NCBI RefSeq assembly: GCF_002105465.1
Contig: NZ_NCSQ01000163.1
Location: 1-56,509 of the forward strand
Length of the DNA stretch: 56,509 nt
Direction: 5' to 3'
DNA from: Aquidulcibacter paucihalophilus
Lineage (GTDB): Bacteria; Pseudomonadota; Alphaproteobacteria; Caulobacterales; Aquidulcibacteraceae
The notes beneath the pieces are model-generated. The model made no database searches. It was not told where the DNA came from and was given only the letters and a program-made list of their open reading frames with translations. The translations under genes and the position numbers were made by a program. Below are positions 1 through 8,474 of this stretch, one piece after another. Position 1 is the first letter of the stretch; the number at the start of each line of letters is the position of its first letter.

Positions 1-10
1 GGGGAAAATG

Positions 11-41
11 ATCCCGGATCGGCTGCGCCGTCCGGGATGAC
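11..41. repeat. REP-like palindromic repeat, copy 1
   Basis: An 8-bp perfect inverted repeat (ATCCCGGA at 11-18, TCCGGGAT at 31-38) encloses a second stem (CGGC at 20-23, GCCG at 27-30), giving an almost complete hairpin. Positions 16-41 match 17475-17500 at 25 of 26 bases. This intergenic, palindromic and dispersed pattern is what REP/MITE-like elements look like. The window edge may cut off the left half of a composite element. Confidence 0.7.
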
Positions 42-55
42 TCTACGCCGACAAA

Positions 56-78
56 GGGGCTTTGCTACACAAGGCCCC
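56..78 (-). terminator. candidate terminator of the amylase gene
   Basis: Stem arms 56-64 and 70-78 pair over 9 bp (GGGGC core, one G-T pair) around a 5-nt loop. Read on the minus strand, the hairpin lies about 40 bases past the stop codon of the GH13 gene and is followed by TTTGT, a weak U-tract. It may act as an intrinsic terminator or as a 3' end stabiliser. Confidence 0.45.
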
Positions 79-115
79 ATGTGAAAGCGCATCGAAGCAC
101 AAGACAAGCTGGCCC

Positions 116-1774
116 CTACTGCACCCTCTTATACGCCGTATACTCCTTGGTGGGATCTTGGAGCACGGGGCGCAGGACCATCGCCGTGTTGGCGGGGACT
201 TCGACGCGGATGAGGCCGGCGCGCATACGGGTCTGATAGCCAGTGAAGACGTCCTTCAGCGCCTCATTATTCATCAGTTTTGAATCGCGCACCGAGATGA
301 ATTCCGAGACTGGCGCATCGGTTGGATTGACCAGCACCACCGCCAATTCACTCACTTTGTCGGTATAGCGGGTAAACGCCAGAATGGTTTCGGTGTCGAG
401 ACGACGGAACTCACCCATGCGGAGGGCACGCATTTCCTTGCGCAATCGGGTCAATTGCCGCAGCCAGACAAATTCTGGATGGCTGTCATTGGCTTTCGAC
501 CAATCCATCGGCGCGCGGTTCATCGGGTCATCGGCCCCCTCAAGACCCACCTCGACGCCATAATAGAGGTTGGGCGAGCCTGGTAGGGTGAATTGAAGCA
601 CTTGCGCCATCCGCCGATTGGCCAGATCGGGCAAGCGATTGGCCAAGCGCGGCCGATCATGATTGTCGAGCACGATCCATGAACGTAACAGACCTTCATA
701 ATCGCTGTCCTCGACCATGCGTTCGAGGATGGAGCCAGCTTGGCGGCCTGAAACCTTGCCATCGACCAATTCATAAATCACTTCGCCCGCGGTGATGTTC
801 AACATCCCGTCCATCGGCCCCAGCCATTGTTCAGGATAATTATAAATCTCGCCCAGCATGAGCGATCCGGGTTTTGCACGGTGCGCCGCCTTGGTGGCAT
901 CGCCCAAGAATTTAAAGCCAATGTCATAAGCGACATCGAGCCGCCAGCCATCCACGCCATCGCGCAGCCAGCCTTGGATTACCGAATCTGGATCGCCAAA
1001 CAGGCGCGCTTGGACCGCAGGGGTTTCCCATTTGACGTCGGGCAGATTGGCAATATCCCACCAGCCGCGATAGCCCATCTTATATTCTGGGCCGATGAAA
1101 TACCAATCGCGATAGGGGCTTTTGGGGTTTTTCAATGCGTCTTGGAAGTGGGGCGAATTGCGGCCCATATGGTTCAAAACGCCATCGAGCACCAGCCGCA
1201 TGCCCTTGTCATGCAGGCTAGCAGCCAATTTCTTCACATCCTCCCGCGTGCCATATTCGGGTGAGACTTTGAAATAATCATTGGCGTCATACTTGTGATT
1301 GGTGAAAGCATCGTGGATCGGCCCCAAATAGAGGACATCGACATCGAGACTTTTGATATAGTCAAGTTTGCTGGCCAGACTGTCGAGATCGCCACCCCAG
1401 AAATCAAGCTCGTGGGTCCAAAGCCCCTGTTCGGGCAAGAGTTTTCCGCGCTTGGGTAGATTTGACCACGGATGCAGGGTTCGCGGTGCCGCATAAAGCG
1501 CACGCTTGGCATCTAGATTTCGCGAGGGCGCAAACCGATCCACAATCACCTGATAGACCACTGGACCAATCCGCCAATCGGCTTCACGTGCGGCGAGCTT
1601 GGGCGCGAGCGCCAAATCATGGGGATTGGCGAACGATATGGGTTCAGACACTTTCGGGCGTTCCTTTTGTTGCGAGGCATTTGGGGCTTGTGCCAAAGCC
1701 CATGTGCTGACAAGCAGGGCACCCACCGCACAGGCCCCTGCCTGCAGCCGCAGCTTCCAGCGATTCGTCGTCAT
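116..1774 (-). CDS. secreted alpha-amylase family (GH13) glycoside hydrolase
   Basis: This 552-residue protein should hydrolyse or rearrange alpha-glucosidic bonds in the periplasm or outside the cell. Residues 1-29 form a signal peptide ending ALA-QA. The (beta/alpha)8 barrel carries the GH13 conserved regions: DGVLNH at 197-202, GWRLDVAYD with the nucleophile Asp280, GEI with the acid/base Glu309, and LDNHD with Asp373. A beta-rich C-terminal domain follows from about residue 460. The N-terminal stretch VVYQVIVDRF (about 72-81) is typical of maltodextrin-acting GH13 enzymes (neopullulanase or cyclomaltodextrinase-like). The exact substrate cannot be read from the sequence, and no maltose transporter lies next to it. 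The 242 bases upstream (1775-2016) show no further gene. Confidence 0.93.
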   Translation of the reverse strand: MTTNRWKLRLQAGACAVGALLVSTWALAQAPNASQQKERPKVSEPISFANPHDLALAPKLAAREADWRIGPVVYQVIVDRFAPSRNLDAKRALYAAPRTLHPWSNLPKRGKLLPEQGLWTHELDFWGGDLDSLASKLDYIKSLDVDVLYLGPIHDAFTNHKYDANDYFKVSPEYGTREDVKKLAASLHDKGMRLVLDGVLNHMGRNSPHFQDALKNPKSPYRDWYFIGPEYKMGYRGWWDIANLPDVKWETPAVQARLFGDPDSVIQGWLRDGVDGWRLDVAYDIGFKFLGDATKAAHRAKPGSLMLGEIYNYPEQWLGPMDGMLNITAGEVIYELVDGKVSGRQAGSILERMVEDSDYEGLLRSWIVLDNHDRPRLANRLPDLANRRMAQVLQFTLPGSPNLYYGVEVGLEGADDPMNRAPMDWSKANDSHPEFVWLRQLTRLRKEMRALRMGEFRRLDTETILAFTRYTDKVSELAVVLVNPTDAPVSEFISVRDSKLMNNEALKDVFTGYQTRMRAGLIRVEVPANTAMVLRPVLQDPTKEYTAYKRVQ

Positions 1775-2016
1775 GAGGCGACCTCCCCTCAGTCTCTTGT
1801 TGTTTTACTACATACTGCCGGAGTGTCGCGAAAATGCAAGGGTGTGAGATGCGGCTCGACCCTTGCCACAAATAGGCCTAGAGCAGAGTTTAGAGGTAAT
1901 CTGCCGGTCCGTGTGATGCAAACTTAGCTTTGAATTCAGATGGATTGAACAGGCAAGGCAGGTAAATAGATCGCGGGACGCAAGAGGCTTGGAATGACCC
2001 CGAGGGGATTGTCACG

Positions 2017-3066
2017 ATGAACCGGCGCTGGATGATTTTGGGTGGTACAGGCCTTGGCTTGGCTACTGGCTTTGGCATTTGGACGTGGTTTTCGCGCCGT
2101 AAAGTGACCCTCGAGGATCTGCCAAACCCAGAACCTGCCCCTGCTGCGCCGCCGCCTGCATCCGCCCCTCCCCCACCCAAGGCGGAAGGTGTGAAAGCAG
2201 TCCCCCCTAAATCCTCGATCCGTGAAGGCCTGATTAAGGACCCGACCGTGCGGGAGAGCCCGGAAGATGCAATTGCCCGCGGGACAGGCCTTGTCTGGCG
2301 CAAACCGCAATTGGCCGAAGTGGTCACGCCGGATAAGTGGCTTGCAGTCCGCCCCTTGAGCGAGCCGGGCTTTGCCGCACGGGCCGGTACGGGCGTCGAT
2401 GTGACAGATGCGGTCCTGCGCGAAGTGGTCGGAGACCGAGAATTGGCCCCGGGCCCTGTGGTTTTTGCCATACGCGGTGCCGCTTCGGACCGACAGATCA
2501 ATCCATTTGCCTCCGGCCACCGCTTGACGGTGGTGCCGCCGGACCATTTGAACTTCTGCTGCACCATTGGCATCTGGGACCCAGAAACCAAGCAATTGTC
2601 GACCTATGCGGCCTCGACCGTGCCAAACCGGACGGCGATTGTGTCGTCCGCACTTGGCGTGCAGGCGGCCAATATGCTGTTGCCCGGGGTTTTTGACTAT
2701 GTACCGGGTTCGCACTCCAATTATAAGAAATATGGCTTTCCCTTCTCCATTATCGGCGCGCTACGCCAAAATGGGGCTGGCGGGGGCGCTGGGGCGCTCA
2801 AAGTGTTGCGCGCGACGACCCCGTCTGGGATGCAGGGGGCAAGTGTTTCCACCACGACGGACGATAATATTCATTGTGCGGAGACCCCACTGCTTGAGCC
2901 TTATGACCGCTTTTCCTCGGAGGGCTGTTTGGTGGTGGCAGGGCGCTATACGCCCCAAGAGGGCCACACCGGGCCTTGGGCGCGCTTTTTGAAGGATGGA
3001 AAGTTTAAGGGCCGCGCAAAGGTCACCGTCATTCTGGCCAATAGCACGCAACTGCCAGTCGTATGA
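2017..3066 (+). CDS. membrane-anchored protein with H...SSEGC motif, function unknown
   Basis: This 349-residue protein has an N-terminal membrane anchor or uncleaved signal (residues 5-25) followed by a Pro/Ala-rich linker (about 38-65), so the rest should lie in the periplasm. The C-terminal half contains DNIHCA (His286) and FSSEGCLVV (Cys304). That resembles the spaced His / Ser-x-Gly-Cys arrangement of Cys-dependent peptidoglycan enzymes such as YkuD L,D-transpeptidases, and the segment IGIWDPETKQL (near residue 187) also recalls YkuD strands. This resemblance is by eye only and the family is not certain. It stands alone between the amylase and ileS. Confidence 0.7.
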   Translation: MNRRWMILGGTGLGLATGFGIWTWFSRRKVTLEDLPNPEPAPAAPPPASAPPPPKAEGVKAVPPKSSIREGLIKDPTVRESPEDAIARGTGLVWRKPQLAEVVTPDKWLAVRPLSEPGFAARAGTGVDVTDAVLREVVGDRELAPGPVVFAIRGAASDRQINPFASGHRLTVVPPDHLNFCCTIGIWDPETKQLSTYAASTVPNRTAIVSSALGVQAANMLLPGVFDYVPGSHSNYKKYGFPFSIIGALRQNGAGGGAGALKVLRATTPSGMQGASVSTTTDDNIHCAETPLLEPYDRFSSEGCLVVAGRYTPQEGHTGPWARFLKDGKFKGRAKVTVILANSTQLPVV

Positions 3067-3112
3067 CAGGCTTGCCTTAACAAGGGCGCTTAACTGGGCT
3101 ATGAGGCCCGCC

Positions 3113-3172
3113 ATGAGCATCGCCCACGCCCTTTTGTCCCTGTTTCGAATTATCAGCCCGGCACGCCGCTGA
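3113..3172 (+). CDS. candidate 19-residue leader peptide upstream of ileS
   Basis: A short reading frame, MSIAHALLSLFRIISPARR, has a good ribosome site (GAGG at 3103-3106, 6 bases before ATG). Its sixteen-codon body includes three Ile codons, two of them adjacent (residues 13-14), and four Leu codons. Its last codons overlap the left arm of a strong GC-rich hairpin at 3157-3192. Downstream comes ileS, so a ribosome stalling at Ile codons could alter the hairpin. The layout is that of an attenuator leader, but a chance frame of this size is possible. Confidence 0.4.
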   Translation: MSIAHALLSLFRIISPARR

Positions 3173-3192
3173 CTTCGATTCCGCGTGCCGGG
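3157..3192 (+). promoter_or_regulatory. GC-rich hairpin in the ileS leader
   Basis: Perfect 10-bp inverted arms, CCCGGCACGC (3157-3166) and GCGTGCCGGG (3183-3192), enclose a 16-nt loop, 76 bases before the ileS start. No U-tract follows, so it is not a canonical intrinsic terminator. It overlaps the end of the 19-codon leader frame. Possible roles are ileS attenuation or an mRNA 3' end for the gene ending at 3066. Confidence 0.5.
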
Positions 3193-3268
3193 AAGACATC
3201 GCCACAAAATCAAGTCATGACACGCGTGGCGTGAAACCACGCAGCGCGCTTAGATAAAGACCAAACCG

Positions 3269-6157
3269 ATGACCTCAGAACCACGCGACTATCGCCCCAC
3301 CATCTTCTTGCCCGACACCCCTTTCCCGATGCGCGCAGGCCTGCCGCAAAAGGAGCCGCAATTTGTCGCAAAATGGCAGGCAGAAGACCTTTATGGCCGC
3401 CAGCGCAAAGCCAGCGCCGGACGCACGCGCTTTGTCTATCATGACGGCCCTCCCTATGCGAACGGCAACTCTCACATTGGGCACTCGTTGAATAATAGTC
3501 TGAAGGACTTTGTCTGCCGCTCACGCCAAGTTCTGGGCTTTGACGCCGACTTTGTGCCCGGCTGGGACTGCCATGGTCTACCGATTGAGTGGAAAGTCGA
3601 AGAAGAGTTTCGCGCCAAAGGCCGCAAAAAGGATGAAGTGCCAGCGGCGGAATTCCGCGCCGCCTGCCGTGTCTATGCACAAAAATGGGTCGATATCCAA
3701 AGCGGTGAGCGCCAGCGCATGGGCCTGATGGCCAATTTCGCCAATCCTTACCTTACGATGGATTATGAAGCCGAGGCCACGATCGCTGAAGAGTTTTTGA
3801 AAGTCGTCAAAACCGGCCTCGTCTTCCGCGGTTCCAAGCCCGTGATGTGGAGCCCGGTAGAGCGTACGTCGCTGGCTGAAGCCGAAGTTGAGTATCAAGA
3901 AAAGGTCAGCCCGACCATCTGGGTTAAGTTTCCAATCCTGACGGGCCCTGCGACGGGTGCGAGCCTCATCATCTGGACCACCACACCTTGGACCATTCCG
4001 GGCAATCGCGCCGTGAGTTTTTCGCCCGATATTGCCTATGGGGTCTATGAAGTTGAAGCCATGGAGGCCGATCTCGCGTTTGAACCTTGGGCAGCCCCCG
4101 GCGACCGCCTTGTTGTGGCAGATAAGCTGAAGGATGATGTCTTTGGCGCGGCCAAGATTGCCACCGCCACGCGCGTTGCGGACTTTGATCCGTCAACAGC
4201 CACGTGCGCCCACCCCTTGCGCGGCAAGGGCTATGACTTTGACGTCCCCCTCCTTTCTGGCGACCATGTGACCGATGAAGCAGGGACGGGCTTTGTCCAT
4301 ACCGCGCCCAGCCACGGGACCGACGATTATCTGGTTTGGATGAAGTCTGGCCTGCCCCAAGCCGATATCCCTTTCACCGTTGATGCCGATGGCCGCTATA
4401 CCAAAGAGGCACCAGGCTTTGAGGGCTTGGCGGTTCTGGAGCTTGAAGGCAAAAAGGCCGGTAAAGAAGGCCCTGCCAATGGGGCGGTGATCGCCGCCTT
4501 AATCGAAGCGGGCGGGCTTTTGGCGCGCGGCCGCCTCACCCACCAATATCCCCATTCCTGGCGCTCGAAAGCCCCCCTCATCTATCGCAACACGCCGCAA
4601 TGGTTCATCGCCATGGACAAGCCCGTCCCCCATCTGGGTGGCAAGACCTTGCGCGACGTGGCGATGGCAGAGATTGCTGCTACCGATTGGGGCAATGAGG
4701 CAGGCTCTAACCGCATCACGGCCATGGTGAGTGAACGGCCAGACTGGTTGATCAGCCGCCAGCGCGCCTGGGGCGTTCCGCTGGTGATGTTTGTGCACAA
4801 GGATACCGGCCAAATCCTGCAAGATGAGGCGGTCAATGCCCGCATTTTGGCGGCGATGCGCACCGGTGGAGCAGACGCTTGGTTCACCAATGATGCGAAA
4901 TTCTTCTTAGGCGATGCCTATGATCCAGCCGACTATGAGAAAGTTGAAGACATTCTCGACGTTTGGTTTGACTCCGGCTGCACCCATGCCTTTGTCACGC
5001 GCAAGCGCTATGGCGAAGAGACCCAAGCTGACCTGTATCTTGAAGGCTCTGACCAGCATCGCGGCTGGTTCCAATCCTCGCTACTCGAAAGCTGCTCGAC
5101 CCGCGGCAAAGCGCCTTATAAAGCGGTGCGCACCCATGGCATGATTGTGGACGAGCAAGGCCGCAAAATGTCCAAGAGCTTGGGTAATGGCATCGAGCTT
5201 GACGATGTCTTGCGCCAGAACGGCATGGAAATCCTGCGTCTGTTATTTGCAGCCGCCGACTACACCAATGAATTGGCTCTGGGCAAAACCATTCTGGATC
5301 AAGCAAGCGAAACCTATCGTAAGCTGCGCAATACATTGCGCTACATGCTGGCAAGCTTGAAGGATTTCACCCCCGACACGGCGGTCGCTTATGCCGACAT
5401 GCCGCTGTTGGAAAAGTGGCTGTTGGGGCGCGCCTATGAGGTCGGCAAAGAAGTGCGCGCGGCTTGGATGGATTATGACTTCAAGCGGGCTTTGTCGGCA
5501 GTTAGCGATTTTGCCAATCTTGATGTGTCAGCCCTTTATGTCGATGTGCGCAAGGATGCGCTTTATTGCGATGAATTGGACAGTGTGCGCCGCCGGGCCA
5601 GCCAAACTGTGCTGGATCTGTTGTTTGAACGCATGCTGTTGTGGCTGGCCCCTATCCTGCCTTTCACCACTGAAGAGGCCTGGGGCACGCGTTTTCCTGA
5701 CGCCGATTCGATCCATTTGCGTGTCCTCCAAGAGGATCCAAAAGAATGGCAGGATACGGCTCTGGCCACCCGCATGGGCCATTTGCGCGACTTGCGCCGG
5801 GTTGTGACAGGGGCTTTGGAAGTTCAGCGCCGGGAAAAGACGATTGGCTCCTCGCTAGAGGCTGCCCCTGTCGTCTACGTCACCGATGATGCCATTCGCG
5901 CTGCCATCGGGCAGGAAGATTTGGCCGAATTGTGCATCACCTCGGGGTTAGAGCTTCGCAATGGCGAGGGGCCAGCAGAGGCTTTCCGCCTTGAAGACGT
6001 GACGGGCGTGGCCGTTGTGTTCGAACGCGCCCCCGGCATCAAATGCGCCCGCAGTTGGAAGTTCTTTGACCCTGCAACCGCTTTGCCCGGCTTCCCCGAC
6101 ATCACCCCCCGGGATGCGCGGGCCGTGATGGCGTGGGACCAAGCCAATCCCGCCTAA
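3269..6157 (+). CDS. ileS: isoleucyl-tRNA synthetase
   Basis: This 962-residue class I aminoacyl-tRNA synthetase charges tRNA-Ile with isoleucine in the cytoplasm. The HIGH motif is residues 69-72 and KMSKS is 633-637. Between them lies the CP1 editing domain (segment WTTTPWTIPGN near 237), which hydrolyses mischarged Val-tRNA. The anticodon-binding domain follows KMSKS. The C-terminus retains KCARSWK but lacks the full set of Cys pairs of the zinc finger found in E. coli IleS, a difference I also associate with alphaproteobacterial enzymes. The ribosome site before the ATG is weak, which would suit control through the leader upstream. lspA, often a neighbour of ileS, is not present. Confidence 0.98.
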   Translation: MTSEPRDYRPTIFLPDTPFPMRAGLPQKEPQFVAKWQAEDLYGRQRKASAGRTRFVYHDGPPYANGNSHIGHSLNNSLKDFVCRSRQVLGFDADFVPGWDCHGLPIEWKVEEEFRAKGRKKDEVPAAEFRAACRVYAQKWVDIQSGERQRMGLMANFANPYLTMDYEAEATIAEEFLKVVKTGLVFRGSKPVMWSPVERTSLAEAEVEYQEKVSPTIWVKFPILTGPATGASLIIWTTTPWTIPGNRAVSFSPDIAYGVYEVEAMEADLAFEPWAAPGDRLVVADKLKDDVFGAAKIATATRVADFDPSTATCAHPLRGKGYDFDVPLLSGDHVTDEAGTGFVHTAPSHGTDDYLVWMKSGLPQADIPFTVDADGRYTKEAPGFEGLAVLELEGKKAGKEGPANGAVIAALIEAGGLLARGRLTHQYPHSWRSKAPLIYRNTPQWFIAMDKPVPHLGGKTLRDVAMAEIAATDWGNEAGSNRITAMVSERPDWLISRQRAWGVPLVMFVHKDTGQILQDEAVNARILAAMRTGGADAWFTNDAKFFLGDAYDPADYEKVEDILDVWFDSGCTHAFVTRKRYGEETQADLYLEGSDQHRGWFQSSLLESCSTRGKAPYKAVRTHGMIVDEQGRKMSKSLGNGIELDDVLRQNGMEILRLLFAAADYTNELALGKTILDQASETYRKLRNTLRYMLASLKDFTPDTAVAYADMPLLEKWLLGRAYEVGKEVRAAWMDYDFKRALSAVSDFANLDVSALYVDVRKDALYCDELDSVRRRASQTVLDLLFERMLLWLAPILPFTTEEAWGTRFPDADSIHLRVLQEDPKEWQDTALATRMGHLRDLRRVVTGALEVQRREKTIGSSLEAAPVVYVTDDAIRAAIGQEDLAELCITSGLELRNGEGPAEAFRLEDVTGVAVVFERAPGIKCARSWKFFDPATALPGFPDITPRDARAVMAWDQANPA

Positions 6158-6215
6158 GAGATGCGTTTCAGAGTGAGGACAGGCCTTGCGCACCTGCGCG
6201 GGGCGTGGCACGCCC

Positions 6216-7136
6216 ATGCCTGTGTCGTCACCTACCAGCCCTTCCCGCCCAGGCCTGCTTGACTGGAGCCTTTTGGCCATTTTGGTCATTTTGTGGGGCT
6301 CTGCCTATGCAGGCACCCATATCGGTGTTGAGGTCGTGCCCCCGTCGGTTCTGGTGGCCTGTCGGCTTTGCATTGGCGCATTCGTCTTGGGCCTTGGCTG
6401 TATCGGCATGCGGGCGCGCTTGCCCCGATTAGGCGATTATAAGACGTGGGGCGTGCTGACCTTGATTGGGGCTACCGGCACGCTTCTGCCTTTCTTATTG
6501 ATTTCTATTGCGCAAAAGACAGTGCCTTCAGCTTTGGCGGCGATTTATATTGCCGCAGCCCCGCTGACCGTCGCCATCCTCTGCCATTTTCTGGTGCCGA
6601 GTGAGCGTTTGAACCTAAAGCGCGCGGTTGGCGTCGGGGTGGGCTTTCTAGGGGTTTGCCTGCTGTTTGCCCCTGCCCTGTCAGACCATGGAATTGGGGC
6701 GACGCCCGTTGTCTCCCAACTTCTCCTGCTGGTCGCAGCCGTCCTTTATGGCTCTACCAGCGTGATGGTGCGCATGGTCAATCCCAATTTGAACCCTGTC
6801 GCGATGAGCTGTGGCTTTGTGCTGGTAGCCGCCATCCTATCCTTGCCGCTTGCCATGCATGACTGGCCGGCGGGAGGCATACATCTTGAGGTCCGTCACA
6901 TCCTCGCCATTTTGGGCCTTGGGATCTTATCAACCGGGGTTGCCAACCTCGTTTATGTCGTAACCATCCGCCGCGTTGGACCGGTCTTCATGTCCAATGT
7001 GGGCAATTTGGCACCATTCTGGTCTATCCTTGTTGGTGCCTTGGCCTTTGGCGAGGCCCTACCCGCAACGACCTTTGCTGCCTTGGCGATCCTATTGTTC
7101 GGTGTGTGGTTGGTTCAACGCCAAGGCGCGCGTTAG
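6216..7136 (+). CDS. DMT-superfamily (EamA) transporter
   Basis: This 306-residue inner-membrane protein has about ten hydrophobic segments arranged as two EamA repeats. It has the N-terminal [15 protein letters not shown] signature of the first helix and a matching second repeat from about residue 150. Members export amino acids, nucleobases or other metabolites; the substrate cannot be predicted. I chose the ATG at 6216. A TTG at 6186 with a better ribosome site (GAGG, 7-base spacing) would add 10 residues. Its stop overlaps the stop of the convergent DUF2256 gene by 4 bases. It follows ileS by 58 bases and could be co-transcribed with it. Confidence 0.9.
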   Translation: MPVSSPTSPSRPGLLDWSLLAILVILWGSAYAGTHIGVEVVPPSVLVACRLCIGAFVLGLGCIGMRARLPRLGDYKTWGVLTLIGATGTLLPFLLISIAQKTVPSALAAIYIAAAPLTVAILCHFLVPSERLNLKRAVGVGVGFLGVCLLFAPALSDHGIGATPVVSQLLLLVAAVLYGSTSVMVRMVNPNLNPVAMSCGFVLVAAILSLPLAMHDWPAGGIHLEVRHILAILGLGILSTGVANLVYVVTIRRVGPVFMSNVGNLAPFWSILVGALAFGEALPATTFAALAILLFGVWLVQRQGAR

Positions 7137-7291
7137 GTTTTCGCGCGCATCCGGCATTTGTCGCTGCAATAAAGCACCTGATCCCAATCACGCGCCCATT
7201 TTTTGCGCCATGAAAAGGGTCTGCCGCAGGCCTTGCACGGCTTGTCAGGCAGATTGGCTTTGGCAACGACTTTACCTTTAGCGTTTTTCAC
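7133..7291 (-). CDS. DUF2256 zinc-ribbon micro-protein
   Basis: This 52-residue protein starts with GTG, and that start lies inside the last codons of the DCC gene, a 14-base overlap. It carries two Cys pairs, CKAC (residues 19-22) and CSDKC (42-46), around the strongly conserved block [18 protein letters not shown]. That order and spacing define the DUF2256 family, a small putative zinc ribbon of unknown role. The match runs the full expected family length, which makes a chance frame unlikely. It is probably translationally coupled to the upstream DCC gene. Short genes of this kind are easily missed in automated annotation. Confidence 0.85.
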   Translation of the reverse strand: MKNAKGKVVAKANLPDKPCKACGRPFSWRKKWARDWDQVLYCSDKCRMRAKT

Positions 7292-7670
7292 GGGCCACCA
7301 TGATGGTTTGCAAACGGGGGCGCACTTTCAAAAACTGATCATAGAGCCAATCCAGAAAAGGCAGAATGATCGGTAATTGCGCCAGATAGCCCAAGGGCTG
7401 AAACGGCGTGACTTGCTTCCACATGGCGGCAAAAGCCTTCGCGCCCGAGATCACGGGTCCACCGCCCTCTTGGGCATGAAAGCGGGCGAGCATATCGGCT
7501 CGATTGAGGGGGCAGGTGCCATCGCCGGTTAAATCCACAAAGGCCACACGGCCAGCCTTTCGATCAAGCTTTTGGTAAAGCGCGATCTCGGCGCGACACA
7601 AGGGGCAATCACCATCAAACCAGATTGTGACGCGGGGTGTTTTTTGCCCATTGGGCGCAAGCTGGCTCAT
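7278..7670 (-). CDS. DCC-family (DUF393) thiol-disulfide oxidoreductase-like protein
   Basis: This 130-residue protein opens with [14 protein letters not shown] (residues 16-29), the DxxCPxC signature of the DCC1/DUF393 family, which is distantly related to thioredoxins. The two cysteines probably form a redox pair. The family's substrates are not established. No signal peptide is visible, so it should be cytoplasmic. It overlaps the DUF2256 gene downstream, suggesting a two-gene unit. Confidence 0.88.
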   Translation of the reverse strand: MSQLAPNGQKTPRVTIWFDGDCPLCRAEIALYQKLDRKAGRVAFVDLTGDGTCPLNRADMLARFHAQEGGGPVISGAKAFAAMWKQVTPFQPLGYLAQLPIILPFLDWLYDQFLKVRPRLQTIMVAREKR

Positions 7671-7811
7671 CGGCAGGGCACACCCGACAGATAACAGTCG
7701 CAGCCCGGATACGATGTTGACGCGCTGTCAGCTTTTCGCCAAGCTGTTGCAACTAGGTGCATTTGGTACCCCCAAGAATAGAGATTCATCCCGGTGCAGG
7801 TGCTAAGAGCC

Positions 7812-8474
7812 ATGAAATCCACTTCCGTATCCACCCAGAAGGATAGGGCGGAGAGCCGTGAAGGCAACCAAGCAGGTAAGCGCGAGCAAACCAAGCTGGC
7901 CAATCGGGCGGCCATTCTTGAAGCCGGACGGCAGATTTTTGCAGAACTGGGCTATGAAGGGACCACCGTGCGCGACATCATTCGCCGCACCGAACTCGCC
8001 TCGGGCACCTTTTATAATTATTTCAAATCCAAGGAAGAAGTTTTCCACGCACTCCACGATGATGGCGTTGCGCGCTTTAAGCCCTTGCTGCGGGCCGCCC
8101 GGGAAAGCGCGGGGCAAGACTTTCAAGCCTTTATGATCACCGCCTTTGAGGCTTACTTCAATTTTCTTATGAACGATCAATCCGTTGATCGCGAAATGGC
8201 AGCCATGCCAGAATGGACCCGCGTCCGCTTTGACACGCCAGAAAGCCTCGCCCTGTTTGACGAATTGAAGGCCGACATCATCGCCTTTGCCACCGAGTTC
8301 AAGCTAGACCATGTCGACCCTGAACTTTTGACCGCTTCGTGTGTTGGTATTGCGCAAGAAATTGGTGACCGCCTGCTACGGGGCCGGATCAAGGATATTC
8401 CGGCTGCAGCCCGTTTTGCTGCCTATTTTGTGCTGGGCGGATCTCAGCGCGTTCAAAGCGAGATGCAAGCATGA
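7812..8474 (+). CDS. TetR/AcrR-family transcriptional regulator
   Basis: This 220-residue repressor-type regulator has a basic N-terminal tail, then the TetR helix-turn-helix: AAILEAGRQIFAELGY, TTVRDIIRRTELASGTFY and NYFKSKEEVF (about residues 34-82). The alpha-helical C-terminal domain would bind a ligand and dimerise. Its 3' end overlaps the esterase gene by 4 bases (ATGA), so regulator, esterase and quinone reductase form one operon, which it probably regulates. A GTG at 7794 is an alternative start. The ligand is unknown; an ester or quinone-like compound would suit the neighbours. Confidence 0.92.
   Translation: MKSTSVSTQKDRAESREGNQAGKREQTKLANRAAILEAGRQIFAELGYEGTTVRDIIRRTELASGTFYNYFKSKEEVFHALHDDGVARFKPLLRAARESAGQDFQAFMITAFEAYFNFLMNDQSVDREMAAMPEWTRVRFDTPESLALFDELKADIIAFATEFKLDHVDPELLTASCVGIAQEIGDRLLRGRIKDIPAAARFAAYFVLGGSQRVQSEMQA

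Noticed and set aside
3067..3268. T-box riboswitch ahead of ileS
   Set aside because: No T-box sequence or terminator/antiterminator pair is present, and T-boxes are mainly a Gram-positive feature.
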